A DNA stretch of 52,760 nucleotides from Chromobacterium amazonense. GTDB lineage: Bacteria; Pseudomonadota; Gammaproteobacteria; Burkholderiales; Chromobacteriaceae. Positions within the stretch are counted from its first letter, which is position 1, and every line of letters starts with the position of its first letter. Under the pieces are notes generated by a model that was not told where the DNA came from, searched no databases, and was given only the letters and a program-made list of their open reading frames with translations. The stretch covers positions 1 through 52,760 of the forward strand of contig NZ_MKCR01000018.1 of assembly GCF_001855565.1 (NCBI RefSeq), in the 5' to 3' direction. Made by a program: the position numbers and the translations under genes. Positions 9,116-16,500 of this stretch are shown here, one piece after another.

Positions 9116-10375
9116 TCAGGCGTGCAGCGCGAAATCCATTTCTTTTTCGGTGCGGTTGGGGAAGCGGCCGGCCAGGAAGGGTGTGATGTCCAGCGGCAGC
9201 GGTTCGCCGCGAACCAAGCCGTTCAGCAGCACGCCAGTGATGGCCGAGGTGAGGATGCCGGTGCGGAAGTGGCCGCAGGCGTTCAGATAGCCTTGGATGC
9301 CGTCTTCCGGCCCCAGGATAGGCAACTCGTCGGGCGTGCCGGGGCGCAGGCCTGCCCAGCAGCGCTTGATGTTGACGTTGGCGAGCTCCGGCACGCAGCG
9401 TATCGCGCCCTGCACCAGTCCGTTGATTTCCGGATAGGTGATGGCGGTGTCGTAGCCCTTGTCCTCGGTGGTGCTGCCGATCAGGATTTCGCCGTTGTCC
9501 TTCTGCGCGATGTAGCAGTCGCTGGTGGTGATGCAGCCGCGCAAGAGCTTGGGCATCTTCTCCGACAGCACGATCTGGCCCTTGACCGGCTTGACCGGGA
9601 TGGTGCGGCCAGTGGCCCAGCGCGACAGCTCGGCCGCCCAGGAGCCGCCGGCGTTGATCAGGGTGTGGCAAGAGAAGTCGCCGGCCTCGGCGGTGCGCAC
9701 GCCGGTCACGCGGCTGCCCTGGCGGGTGACGCCGGTGACGTTGACGTTGAAGAACACGTCGACGCCGTTTTGCCGCGCCGCCTCGGTGTAGGCGTCGGTC
9801 AGGCGGAACGGGCTGACCTGATGGTCGCACAGGAATTCCAGCGCGCCTTGCGCCTCGCCGCTGACGTAGGGTTCGCTCTCGCGCAGCTGGGCGCGGTCCA
9901 GCCAGCTCACCTGGCTGGCCAGATGCGGAATCTGGGCGGCGATGTGCTCGGCGTACAGCTGGTCTTCTTCATCGTAAATGATGTACTTGAGCCCGGTGCG
10001 CTCGAACTTGAAGTCCATGCCGTGGTTTGCCATCAGCTCCTGGTGCAGGGCCGGGTACAGCGCGTTGGAGGCCAGCGCGAAGTCGAAGAAGCTCTGCGGC
10101 AGGATGTGCGGCGTGCTGGCGTCCACCGCCACCGCCGCGCCGGCCGCCTCGCGCTTGCGCTTGGCCGAGGTCATGCGGAAGAAGATCACGCCGCAGCCCA
10201 GGCCTACCGATTCGCCTATCGCCCACAGGCCGCCGGCGGAGGCGCGTGACGCGTTGCCGGGGCGCTTGCTGTCGATCAGGGCGATCTTCAGGTCGCGATT
10301 CTTGGACAGCTGGTAGGCGCAGGAGGCGCCGATCACGCCGCCGCCGGCGATCACGATGTCGTATTGCTTGCTCAT
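9116..10375 (-). CDS. hcnC: Hydrogen cyanide synthase subunit HcnC (FAD-dependent glycine oxidase-like)
   Basis: A 419-residue D-amino-acid-oxidase-family flavoprotein. The dinucleotide-binding motif GGGVIG is at residues 11-16, and the FAD domain closes with GLRPGTPDELPILGP. HcnC acts with HcnA and HcnB to oxidise glycine to HCN and CO2 at the inner membrane. The length matches Pseudomonas HcnC (about 420). It starts two bases after the hcnB stop, in one operon. The identification rests on family resemblance plus the diagnostic hcnA and hcnB neighbours. Confidence 0.92.
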   Translation of the reverse strand: MSKQYDIVIAGGGVIGASCAYQLSKNRDLKIALIDSKRPGNASRASAGGLWAIGESVGLGCGVIFFRMTSAKRKREAAGAAVAVDASTPHILPQSFFDFALASNALYPALHQELMANHGMDFKFERTGLKYIIYDEEDQLYAEHIAAQIPHLASQVSWLDRAQLRESEPYVSGEAQGALEFLCDHQVSPFRLTDAYTEAARQNGVDVFFNVNVTGVTRQGSRVTGVRTAEAGDFSCHTLINAGGSWAAELSRWATGRTIPVKPVKGQIVLSEKMPKLLRGCITTSDCYIAQKDNGEILIGSTTEDKGYDTAITYPEINGLVQGAIRCVPELANVNIKRCWAGLRPGTPDELPILGPEDGIQGYLNACGHFRTGILTSAITGVLLNGLVRGEPLPLDITPFLAGRFPNRTEKEMDFALHA

Positions 10376-10376
10376 G

Positions 10377-11783
10377 TCAAATCTCTTCAGTCTGTTGGGC
10401 GTCGATGGCGGAGAAGGCCGAGAACGGCAGCGGGTCCAGCGGGAAGCGCGGGCGTATCCAGCCCACGTCGCGCTTGCCGGTGTGCTCGCGCAGGCGGTCG
10501 CTGCAATAGCCGACGCACATCTTGCCCTGGCAGTCGCCCATGCTGACCCGGGTGCGCATCTTCAGGCTGATCAGGTCGTTGACGCCTTGTTCCAGGGCGG
10601 TGTCGATGTCCTGGCGGGTGGCGTGCTCGCAGCGGCAGATCACAGTGTCGGGGGTGGGCAGCGCCAATTGGCCAAGGCCGCGTCGGGTGAAGCTGTCTAT
10701 GCCCTTGCGGAAGCGCAGGATGGACGCCATCTGGTCCAGGCACGCCTGGCGTTGGCGCAGCGCCTGTTGTTCGTCAAGCTTGCCCAGCTGCAGCAGCATG
10801 GACAGCGCGGCGATGCGGCCGCTGATCATCGCCGCTTCGCCGCCGCGCAAGCCGCCGATGTCGCCTGCCAGGTGGATGTCGCCGCGGCTGCTGCGCTGCC
10901 ATTCGTCGTTGACCGGCTTCAGGAAGCCGTCGTCGGCGTAGCGGTGCTCCAGGCCCATCTGCTGGGTCAGCTGGGTGCGCGGGATGAAGCCGTAGCCGAC
11001 GGCCAGCGTTTGCGCGGGGAAGCGGCGCGCGCGCGTCAGGTCGGCGCGCCAGTCTGCGTCATAGGGCGCGACCGTCACTTCGTTCAGCTCGGCATCGCCA
11101 TGGGCTTCCACCACGCCCCAGCCGTAGTGCAGCGGGATGCCGTGGCGCTTCAGGTAGGCCACCATGCTCAGGCCGTCCAGGAACAGCTGCGGCTGGTTGA
11201 GCAGGGCGATCGTTTCCTTGGCCAGCCGGCCGAAGGCGCTGGCTTCGTAAACGCCGGCCACTGCGGCACCGGCGCGGTGCAGCTGGCACGCCACCAGCGG
11301 CAACAGTGGGCCGGTGCCGACCAGCACGGTGCGTCCCAGCGGCTTGACCACGCCGCTCTTGATCTGAAGCTGCAGGCCGCCCAGCATGATCACGCCCGGC
11401 AGGGTCCAGCCGGGGAAGGGCACGCTGCGCTCATGGCAGCCGGCGGCCAGCAGCAGCTGGGAAAAAGGGACGGCCTCGACTCGTTCGTCCGGCGTCAGCG
11501 CGAACAGTTCGCCTTCTCCGCCGCCGACGACGCGGGTGTTCAGCCGGATGTCGATGCGATCGCGGACTTGTTCGAATTCGCGGTGCAGCGCCTGCATGTT
11601 TTCGCGATAGCGCTCGCCCAGGTAGTCCAGCACTACGCCTTCCCGCAGCGGGCCGCGATAGACCACGCCGCCCACGCGGGAGGCCTCGTCCAGCAGCACG
11701 CACTCCACGCCGTGGCGCGCCAGCTCCATGGCGGCCGACATGCCGGCCGGGCCGCCCCCTACGATGACGGGTTTGGCGCTCAT
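10377..11783 (-). CDS. hcnB: Hydrogen cyanide synthase subunit HcnB
   Basis: A 468-residue flavoprotein disulfide-reductase-like subunit. An N-terminal FAD motif GGGPAG is at 9-14 and a second nucleotide-binding motif is VGTGPLLP. The C-terminal BFD-type [2Fe-2S] region has CRCEHATRQD followed by MGDCQGKMCVGYC. The start at 11783 (MSAKPVIVGGG) overlaps the hcnA stop as ATGA, so the two are translationally coupled. The in-frame extension upstream simply reads across hcnA and is not used. The size matches Pseudomonas HcnB. Confidence 0.93.
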   Translation of the reverse strand: MSAKPVIVGGGPAGMSAAMELARHGVECVLLDEASRVGGVVYRGPLREGVVLDYLGERYRENMQALHREFEQVRDRIDIRLNTRVVGGGEGELFALTPDERVEAVPFSQLLLAAGCHERSVPFPGWTLPGVIMLGGLQLQIKSGVVKPLGRTVLVGTGPLLPLVACQLHRAGAAVAGVYEASAFGRLAKETIALLNQPQLFLDGLSMVAYLKRHGIPLHYGWGVVEAHGDAELNEVTVAPYDADWRADLTRARRFPAQTLAVGYGFIPRTQLTQQMGLEHRYADDGFLKPVNDEWQRSSRGDIHLAGDIGGLRGGEAAMISGRIAALSMLLQLGKLDEQQALRQRQACLDQMASILRFRKGIDSFTRRGLGQLALPTPDTVICRCEHATRQDIDTALEQGVNDLISLKMRTRVSMGDCQGKMCVGYCSDRLREHTGKRDVGWIRPRFPLDPLPFSAFSAIDAQQTEEI

Positions 11784-12091
11784 TGCAGACCCTCCGTATC
11801 GAAGCGGTTGCTGGCGGTTTCCACCTTCATGCCGGGGCGGACCACGGTCTGGCAGGCGCGGCGCTTGTGGCGGCCGTCTATGCGGACCTGGCAGCAATGG
11901 CAGACACCCATTCCGCAATAGGAGCCGGCGATCTGTTGATTGTCATTGCGGCTGAGCCGGCGCAGGCCGACAGCGTTGAGCACGCTCAGCACGGTTTCTC
12001 CAGGGGCGGCGACAACCGCTTCTTCGTTGATGTGTATGGTGAGTGTCTGGCCTTGCAGGGCCTGGATGTCATGATTGCGTTTTAGAGCCAT
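11780..12091 (-). CDS. hcnA: Hydrogen cyanide synthase subunit HcnA ([2Fe-2S] protein)
   Basis: A 103-residue small ferredoxin-like subunit, first gene of the cyanogenesis operon. Cysteines at 59, 64, 67 and 80 (CGMGVCHCC, then RRAC) form the expected [2Fe-2S] ligand set. The stretch ETVLSVLNAVGLRRL is characteristic of HcnA. The start is preceded by AAGGTG. In other bacteria hcn is controlled by the oxygen regulator ANR/FNR and by quorum sensing; a weak ANR-like site and a strong palindrome lie upstream here. Confidence 0.94.
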   Translation of the reverse strand: MALKRNHDIQALQGQTLTIHINEEAVVAAPGETVLSVLNAVGLRRLSRNDNQQIAGSYCGMGVCHCCQVRIDGRHKRRACQTVVRPGMKVETASNRFDTEGLQ

Positions 12092-12273
12092 GAAACACCT
12101 TGCTGAATGGAAGATTTGGCGGGCGTGTTTGTATCTGCATGCGTCGGGAGAGCCGCCCTTCCTTTCCCGCCATGCTTTACTTGTTTGCCCATGGGGCGAG
12201 TATTGATTGAATGAAAATAATTATGACATAAGGAAATTAACTTAATTTGAATAAATTTTTATCATCACTTGAA

Positions 12274-12297
12274 TTTTGTTCATTTAACAAAAATCAA
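12274..12297. promoter_or_regulatory. Inverted repeat with weak ANR/FNR-like site upstream of hcnA
   Basis: TTTTGTT (12274-12280) and AACAAAA (12286-12292) form a perfect 7-bp inverted repeat with a 5-base spacer. Overlapping it on the minus strand is TTGATTTTTGTTAA (12284-12297), which matches the FNR/ANR consensus TTGAT-N4-ATCAA at 8 of 10 defined positions. It lies about 195 bases upstream of hcnA. Oxygen-dependent control of hcn by ANR is established in Pseudomonas; its use here is inferred. Confidence 0.35.
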
Positions 12298-12324
12298 ATT
12301 TTGAATTCATATCTTTCGGAAAAT

Positions 12325-12343
12325 GACAGTTTTCCAAACTGTC
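12325..12343. promoter_or_regulatory. Perfect palindromic operator candidate between hcnA and the lipoprotein gene
   Basis: GACAGTTTTCCAAACTGTC has 8-bp arms that pair exactly around a 3-base centre. CTGT/ACAG-type half-motifs recur within the next 25 bases (CTGTTAC and GGACAGTCTGTTC at 12342-12369). This is the architecture of a dimeric repressor or activator site. It does not match the CviR quorum-sensing box, whose half-sites are CTGNCC/GGNCAG four bases apart. The cognate protein is unknown. Confidence 0.5.
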
Positions 12344-12591
12344 TGTTACTTTTTTCGGACAGTCTGTTCATGCGAATTGGGCCGATTTCTTAACAGAATT
12401 TCATATAAAAACCTTGTTTAGAAATTTCTATTTAAAACAAATATGACTGCGACGCGAGGCGGCTACAAACCCTTACATGCCGAAACCTAAAGCGCGCTGA
12501 AAGCGCAGGCGATCGCTGCCATGCTGTGATCAGCGGGAGTTTGCTTCGGACTCCGGAAACATCGAGAAGACAGATTCCAAGGAGATGCAAG

Positions 12592-13110
12592 GTGGAATGG
12601 AAGAAACAGGGCTGCAAATGGATAGCCTTGATGCTGGCGGCCGCCAGCCTCGGCGCTTGCGTGGTCACGCCGCCGCGCGCCCAGGTGGTGTATCAGCCGG
12701 CATCGGTGCGCCTGGACTTGCCGCGAGAATGGCGGCCGGCGGAGCACCCGTACTACCTGCATGCGATGAGCGATTTGCGTCAGGCGCGGGCTTATCTGGC
12801 GCGGCCGGATTATCCGCAGATAGCCGATGACGAGCGCCGCGCGGTAGGCGAGATCGATGCCGCGCTGAACGAGATGCAGCGCGCCGCGATTGAGGATGGC
12901 AAAGACCCCTGGCGCTATGAGCAGCCCGACGCGCGCATGAGCCCCACCGACCGCTTCCACAAGGCGCTGGAGTTGCTGGATGCCGCCCGCCGCGACGCCA
13001 GCCATCAGGAAGACGATCCGTGGGTGCGCGATCTGCAGCATCGCATCCTTCATCACATAGACGGCGCCCACCATGCCGTGCAGCAGGCTATCAAGGACGC
13101 CCTGCGCTAA
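12592..13110 (+). CDS. Putative lipoprotein, tandem paralogue A
   Basis: A 172-residue protein of unrecognised family. The GTG start at 12592 is chosen because AAGGAG lies seven bases upstream and it gives a clean lipoprotein signal with lipobox LGAC (Cys23). The mature region is Tyr/His/Arg-rich and helical. It shares with the next gene EHPYYLHAMSDLRQAR, LARPDYPQ, DDER and EDGKD blocks along the whole length. It is probably anchored in the outer or inner membrane facing the periplasm. The pair reads away from hcnA. No function can be assigned. Confidence 0.75.
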   Translation: MEWKKQGCKWIALMLAAASLGACVVTPPRAQVVYQPASVRLDLPREWRPAEHPYYLHAMSDLRQARAYLARPDYPQIADDERRAVGEIDAALNEMQRAAIEDGKDPWRYEQPDARMSPTDRFHKALELLDAARRDASHQEDDPWVRDLQHRILHHIDGAHHAVQQAIKDALR

Positions 13111-13146
13111 GCGCTGGGTAAATCGGATAATTTCGAGGAGACAAGC

Positions 13147-13650
13147 ATGAAACTGCGTGCAATGTTCACTGTTCTGGCTTTTGCAGCCGCCGGTAACGCC
13201 ATATTGAGCGCCCCCGCCTGGGCCGATGGCTGGCGCGAGGGAGATCCGTGGAACTGGCAGCAGCACCAATGGCATCCGGAAGAGCACCCGTACTATCTGC
13301 ACGCGATGAGCGATTTGCGCCAGGCGCGCGATCTGTTGGCCAGGCCGGATTATCCGCAGGTCATGGATGACGAGCGCCATGCCGTGGATGAGATAAACAA
13401 GGCGATGCGCAAGATGCGCGACGCGGCCATCGACGATGGCAAGGACATCTACGACCGCATGCCGCCGGATGCCCGCTGGCGGCCGGAAGACCGCTTTCAC
13501 CAGGCCAAGGAACTGCTGGCCAAGGCGCGCCAGGACGCGACCCATCGCGAGGATGATCCATATCTGCGCTCGCTGCAGCGCGACATTGTCCATCACATCG
13601 ACCAGGCCCAGCGCGCCATTGATCAGGCAGTCAACGACGCATTGCGCTGA
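13147..13650 (+). CDS. Putative periplasmic protein, tandem paralogue B
   Basis: A 167-residue homologue of the preceding gene, co-directional and 36 bases downstream, so probably co-transcribed. It has a standard Sec signal (about 26 residues, cut after AWA) instead of a lipobox, so this copy should be soluble. The ribosome site GAGGAG precedes the ATG by six bases. The shared core has repeated amphipathic helices with conserved Pro-Tyr-Tyr-Leu-His and Asp-Asp-Glu-Arg blocks. Function unknown; tandem duplication followed by a change of anchoring is the simplest history. Confidence 0.78.
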   Translation: MKLRAMFTVLAFAAAGNAILSAPAWADGWREGDPWNWQQHQWHPEEHPYYLHAMSDLRQARDLLARPDYPQVMDDERHAVDEINKAMRKMRDAAIDDGKDIYDRMPPDARWRPEDRFHQAKELLAKARQDATHREDDPYLRSLQRDIVHHIDQAQRAIDQAVNDALR

Positions 13651-13727
13651 GTCCGGCCTGCAGCCGGTGTGACGCCGGATAGGGCTTGCGCTACCATCAG
13701 GCAAGATTAAGCCAGATGGAGTATGCA

Positions 13728-14723
13728 ATGAGCCGAATCCTGGTGCTCTACACCGGTGGTACCATAGGCATGGACCACACCCCCGATGGCCTGGCGCCCG
13801 TGCCGGGTCTGCTGCCGCGCCTGCTGCGGCGTTTCGAACGTCCCGGGCTGGAGTTCGACATCGTTGAATTCGCGCAGCTGATCGACTCGTCCGCCATCAC
13901 CCCGCGTCAATGGAACGAGATCATCGACGCCTTGGTCTCGCGCTATGCGCAATACGACGGCTTCGTCGTGATCCACGGCACCGACACCATGGCCTATACC
14001 GCCAGCGTGCTTGCCTTCGCCCTGCAGGGCTTGGCCAAGCCGGTGGTGCTGACCGGCGCCCAGTTGCCGCTGGTGCATCCGCGCTCCGATGGCTGGGCCA
14101 ATCTGGCAGATGCTTTCGAGGCCGCTTGCCAGCCGGATCTGCATGAAGTCGCCATCGCTTTCAACCGCCTGCTGCTGCGCGGCTGCCGAGCCCGCAAGCT
14201 GGACGTTGAACATTTTGACGGCTTCAACAGCCCCAATGCCGAGCCGCTGGCCGAGTTCGCCATTCATGCCCATTGGCGACGCGATCGCTGGCTCAAGCAG
14301 GATGGAGGATGGCGGCCGCAACGGGTCAATGAGGAACTGAAGCTGGCCGCGCTGATGCTGACGCCGGGCTATGGCAGCGCATGGGCCGGGCGCGCCTTGC
14401 AAAGCGGGGAGCTGGATGGCGCCATCGTGCTGAGCTACGGCAGCGGCAACGCTCCCGCCGATCCCGCGCTGCTGGACGGCATAGCGGCGATGACGGCGCG
14501 CGGCTGCCCAGTGTTGACCTTGACCCAGGTGGTGAAGGGCGCGGTGGAGGTGGGCGCTTATGCCGCCAGCCAGCCGCTGGCGCGAGCCGGCGCGCTGCCG
14601 GGAGGAGATCTGACGCCGGAGGCGGCGCTGGCCAAGCTGCATGTGCTGTTGTCGGCGGCGCCGTCCGCCGCGGCGCTGCGAGAGGCGCTGGCTTGCTCCT
14701 TGCGTGGCGAGATCACCCTGTAG
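13728..14723 (+). CDS. L-asparaginase, type I (cytoplasmic)
   Basis: A 331-residue asparaginase. The first catalytic threonine is in LYTGGTIGM near the N-terminus, and the second motif is HGTDTMAYTAS. A later lysine is in TQVVKGAVE. The absence of a signal peptide points to the low-affinity cytoplasmic type I enzyme, converting asparagine to aspartate and ammonia. The start at 13728 (MSRILVLYTGG) has GGAG upstream; an in-frame ATG four codons earlier is possible. A strong terminator follows directly. The gene symbol is left open because ansA versus related paralogues cannot be separated by eye. Confidence 0.85.
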   Translation: MSRILVLYTGGTIGMDHTPDGLAPVPGLLPRLLRRFERPGLEFDIVEFAQLIDSSAITPRQWNEIIDALVSRYAQYDGFVVIHGTDTMAYTASVLAFALQGLAKPVVLTGAQLPLVHPRSDGWANLADAFEAACQPDLHEVAIAFNRLLLRGCRARKLDVEHFDGFNSPNAEPLAEFAIHAHWRRDRWLKQDGGWRPQRVNEELKLAALMLTPGYGSAWAGRALQSGELDGAIVLSYGSGNAPADPALLDGIAAMTARGCPVLTLTQVVKGAVEVGAYAASQPLARAGALPGGDLTPEAALAKLHVLLSAAPSAAALREALACSLRGEITL

Positions 14724-14745
14724 GGCGCGTCGGGCGCCGAAGCCA

Positions 14746-14774
14746 GGCTGCCTAAAAAACGGGCAGCCTTTTTT
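14746..14774 (+). terminator. Rho-independent terminator after asparaginase
   Basis: GGCTGCC (14746-14752) pairs exactly with GGCAGCC (14762-14768), followed by TTTTTT. The loop contains the A-tract of the first unit of the repeat array that begins here, so terminator and repeat core overlap. Confidence 0.8.
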
Positions 14775-15240
14775 CATGCTTGGCATTCAATGACTTGCCG
14801 AGCGTGTCCACAACGCTTCCACATTTTTCTACACCGGAGATGTGGGCAAGCGCCTCGTCCGGCGCGGAAGATGGAAGCGGCGGCTTGCATTGCCGCCTGC
14901 CTAAAAAATAGTCAGATCGGCCTGGGTAAAGCAAAATCAGCCACTTGCGCTGTTTGTCCACAATCGGCGCGCAGGATTGTGTACCGTAGGTGGGGATTTC
15001 TCTGGAGGGGCGGGGGGATGGATTTGCCTAAAAAATAGGCGATCAGATTTTTTCTTTGGATTTCATCGGCTTGCTCAAGCTATCCACAGCGGGTCCACAC
15101 AACGCTTCACTTGAACTGGTGGAAAAGTTCCCGCTTGATTAAAAAATAGACGGGTGGGCAAATGTCTTATTCCATCAAGCCTTTGGCTGGGTTTTCCACA
15201 GCCGGCTCACAGCGCTGTCCCCGTCTATTGTTAAAAACGC
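14749..15240 (+). repeat. Regular repeat array, block 1 (units 1-4)
   Basis: Four units of 111-149 bp. Each begins with TGCCTAAAAAATAG or a variant (14749, 14898, 15025, 15136). Then 58 or 59 bases later comes a DnaA-box-like TTGTCCACA/CTATCCACA/TTTTCCACA motif (TCCACA at 14807, 14957, 15083, 15195). In units 1, 3 and 4 a second TCCACA or CTCACA follows exactly 11 bp on. In units 1-3 a reverse GTGG motif lies 33-36 bp after the first box. Unit 4 is bracketed by a 10-bp inverted repeat (15145-15154 and 15220-15229). No open reading frame fits. Confidence 0.8.
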
Positions 15241-15261
15241 GGAAAGCCTTTGCCGTCGCGG

Positions 15262-15267
15262 TATAAT
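15262..15267 (+). promoter_or_regulatory. -10 element before the NadR-like gene
   Basis: A perfect TATAAT lies about 64 bases upstream of the chosen start of the NadR-like gene, directly after repeat block 1. No good -35 hexamer is seen at the right distance, so an activator or a protein bound to the array might help recruit polymerase. Confidence 0.45.
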
Positions 15268-15330
15268 GGCGGGCTTGGCCGAGCGATGGCCGGCGCGTCC
15301 TGCCGGCGGCTTGGCGCGGATGCGAGGGCA

Positions 15331-15882
15331 ATGCGGCAACAATATGGCGACAAGCCGATCCGGGTGGCGATAGTCGGCCCGGAGTCCAGCGGCAAGAGCA
15401 CATTGGCGGAAGATCTGGCGCGCCGCTTGCGCGGGCTAGGGTGGGCGGCGACCTGGGTGGAGGAATATTCCCGGGCCTATTACGCCGATAAGCCCTATGT
15501 CTCCACGCCGGCCGACATCGAGGCGATCGCCGCCGGCCAGCTGGCGGCGGAGGACGCGGCGGCGGCTGGCAGCCGCATCCTGCTGTGCGACACCACGGTG
15601 CTGACCTGCAAGATCTGGGCGGAAGTGGCCCACGGCGCGGCTTCGGCGGCGCTGCTGGCCTTGTACCGGCCGCATGATTACGACTTGACGCTGCTGGCCT
15701 GCCCGGACATTCCCTGGCAGCCTGATCCATTGCGCAGCCACCCCACCCAGCGCGACTGGCTGCTGGCGCTGCACAGGCAGGAACTGGCGCGGCAGGGCAT
15801 CCAAGCCGTGGAATTGCGCGGCGAGCGCGAGCCGCGGCTAGAGAGGGCGCTGCGGTCGGTCTTGGCCCTGTTGGCTGCCTAA
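15331..15882 (+). CDS. NadR-type ribosylnicotinamide kinase-like ATPase
   Basis: A 183-residue P-loop protein resembling the C-terminal kinase domain of NadR (AAA_28 family). Walker A is GPESSGKST near residue 15; EYSRAYY, LLCDTT and DIPWQPDPLRSHP are the other shared blocks. The family phosphorylates nicotinamide riboside in NAD salvage, but NMN adenylyltransferase and DNA-binding domains of full NadR are absent. The start at 15331 follows GAGGGC and lies downstream of the TATAAT; ATG 15286 is an alternative. The stop codon is embedded in the core of repeat unit 5. The gene sits inside the repeat array. Confidence 0.75.
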   Translation: MRQQYGDKPIRVAIVGPESSGKSTLAEDLARRLRGLGWAATWVEEYSRAYYADKPYVSTPADIEAIAAGQLAAEDAAAAGSRILLCDTTVLTCKIWAEVAHGAASAALLALYRPHDYDLTLLACPDIPWQPDPLRSHPTQRDWLLALHRQELARQGIQAVELRGEREPRLERALRSVLALLAA

Positions 15883-16088
15883 AAAATAATCAGGGGCGAA
15901 ACGGGCAGGAAAAACAGCGGCTTGCCGCGCTTGTCCACAGCGCCTCCACAAGATTGTTCGCCGCGAGCGTGGATAGCCCGGCGCGGCTGCCTAAAAAATG
16001 GGCGGCAAGAAAAACATCAGACAGATTAAGGGCTTGGCGGCCTTGTCCACAGGCCGCTCACAAGCCTGTCCAGAATGAGTGTGAAAAA
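15876..16088 (+). repeat. Regular repeat array, block 2 (units 5-6)
   Basis: Two further units, starting with TGCCTAAAAAATA at 15876 and TGCCTAAAAAATG at 15988, 112 bp apart. Each has TTGTCCACA with TCCACA exactly 58 bases after the unit start (15934, 16046). A second TCCACA or CTCACA comes 11 bp later. A reverse GTGGATAG or GTGTGAAAA lies 33-35 bp after the first box. Unit 5 starts inside the last codons of the NadR-like gene; unit 6 runs up to the start of the S4 gene, so it may also shape that gene's leader. Confidence 0.8.
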
Positions 16089-16304
16089 ATGAAAGAAACC
16101 TTCAAGCTGTCCAGCGAATACATCGCGCTGTGCGATCTGCTCAAGGCTTGCAACGTCTGCCATTCCGGCGGCGCCGCCAAACATTTCATCGGCGAGGGCA
16201 ATGTGCGGGTGGATGGGCAGGTTGAGCTGCGCAAGACCTGCAAGATCCGCGCCGGCCAGCAAGTCAGCGGCGATGGCTTCAGCATCGTGGTCGAGGCCGC
16301 CTGA
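16089..16304 (+). CDS. Small S4-domain RNA-binding protein (YbcJ-like)
   Basis: A 71-residue protein made up almost entirely of one S4 RNA-binding fold: YIALCDLLKACNVCHSGGAAKHFIGEGNVRVDGQVE, with a closing basic strand. The length equals E. coli YbcJ (70). Such proteins bind structured RNA, possibly ribosomal. The start at 16089 gives the family length; its ribosome site is weak (GAGTG). The longer frame upstream runs through repeat units 5-6 and is not credible as protein. The next gene starts one base after its stop. Confidence 0.82.
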   Translation: MKETFKLSSEYIALCDLLKACNVCHSGGAAKHFIGEGNVRVDGQVELRKTCKIRAGQQVSGDGFSIVVEAA

Positions 16305-16305
16305 C

Positions 16306-16500
16306 ATGATCGACCCGGCTGACATCAGGCCGGAGCCGCCGTTCGAGGTCAGCGACGACATGTGCTGCGGCAGCGGCTGCGAGCCGTGCATCCTGGACCT
16401 GCATCAGCAGGCGCTGCGCGAATACCGCGTCCGGCTTGCGGCTTGGGAGCGGCGGCAGGCCGCACCGCAGGGAGAAGGAGAATACGATGGCCGGCATTGA
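16306..16500 (+). CDS. Oxidoreductase-like N-terminal domain protein (Cys-rich)
   Basis: A 64-residue protein carrying the short motif PPFEVSDDMCCGSGCEPCILD, which matches the Oxidored-like family: proline-rich lead, then four close cysteines. The family is widespread as a stand-alone small protein in proteobacteria; metal binding is plausible but unproven. It lies between the S4 gene and the PHP phosphatase and overlaps the latter's start by 14 bases, so all three are probably one operon. Confidence 0.72.
   Translation: MIDPADIRPEPPFEVSDDMCCGSGCEPCILDLHQQALREYRVRLAAWERRQAAPQGEGEYDGRH

Larger units (their letters stand above)
12092..12591. other. AT-rich divergent intergenic region upstream of hcnA
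   Basis: About 500 bases with no gene. The part at 12190-12440 is far more AT-rich than its surroundings and carries several inverted repeats, annotated separately. It must contain the hcnA promoter (minus strand) and probably the promoter of the lipoprotein gene (plus strand). The AT-richness suggests binding by nucleoid proteins or a cluster of regulators. Confidence 0.6.

Noticed and set aside
10356-11921. 521-codon frame antisense to hcnB
   Set aside because: The opposite strand encodes a full-length HcnB with intact FAD and iron-sulfur motifs; the antisense frame is a GC-bias artefact.
12325-12364. CviR (quorum-sensing) box upstream of hcnA
   Set aside because: CTGT and ACAG half-motifs are present, but no CTGNCC-N4-GGNCAG arrangement with the right polarity and spacing was found.
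14749-15240. CRISPR-like array
   Set aside because: The repeated parts are two separated short motifs at fixed spacing with diverged filler, not identical direct repeats of 24-40 bases with unique spacers, and no cas genes are near.
14749-16088. Main chromosomal replication origin
   Set aside because: The DnaA-like boxes invite this, but dnaA, dnaN, recF, gyrB, rpmH, gidA and parAB are all absent from the window, so only a titration or accessory site is proposed.
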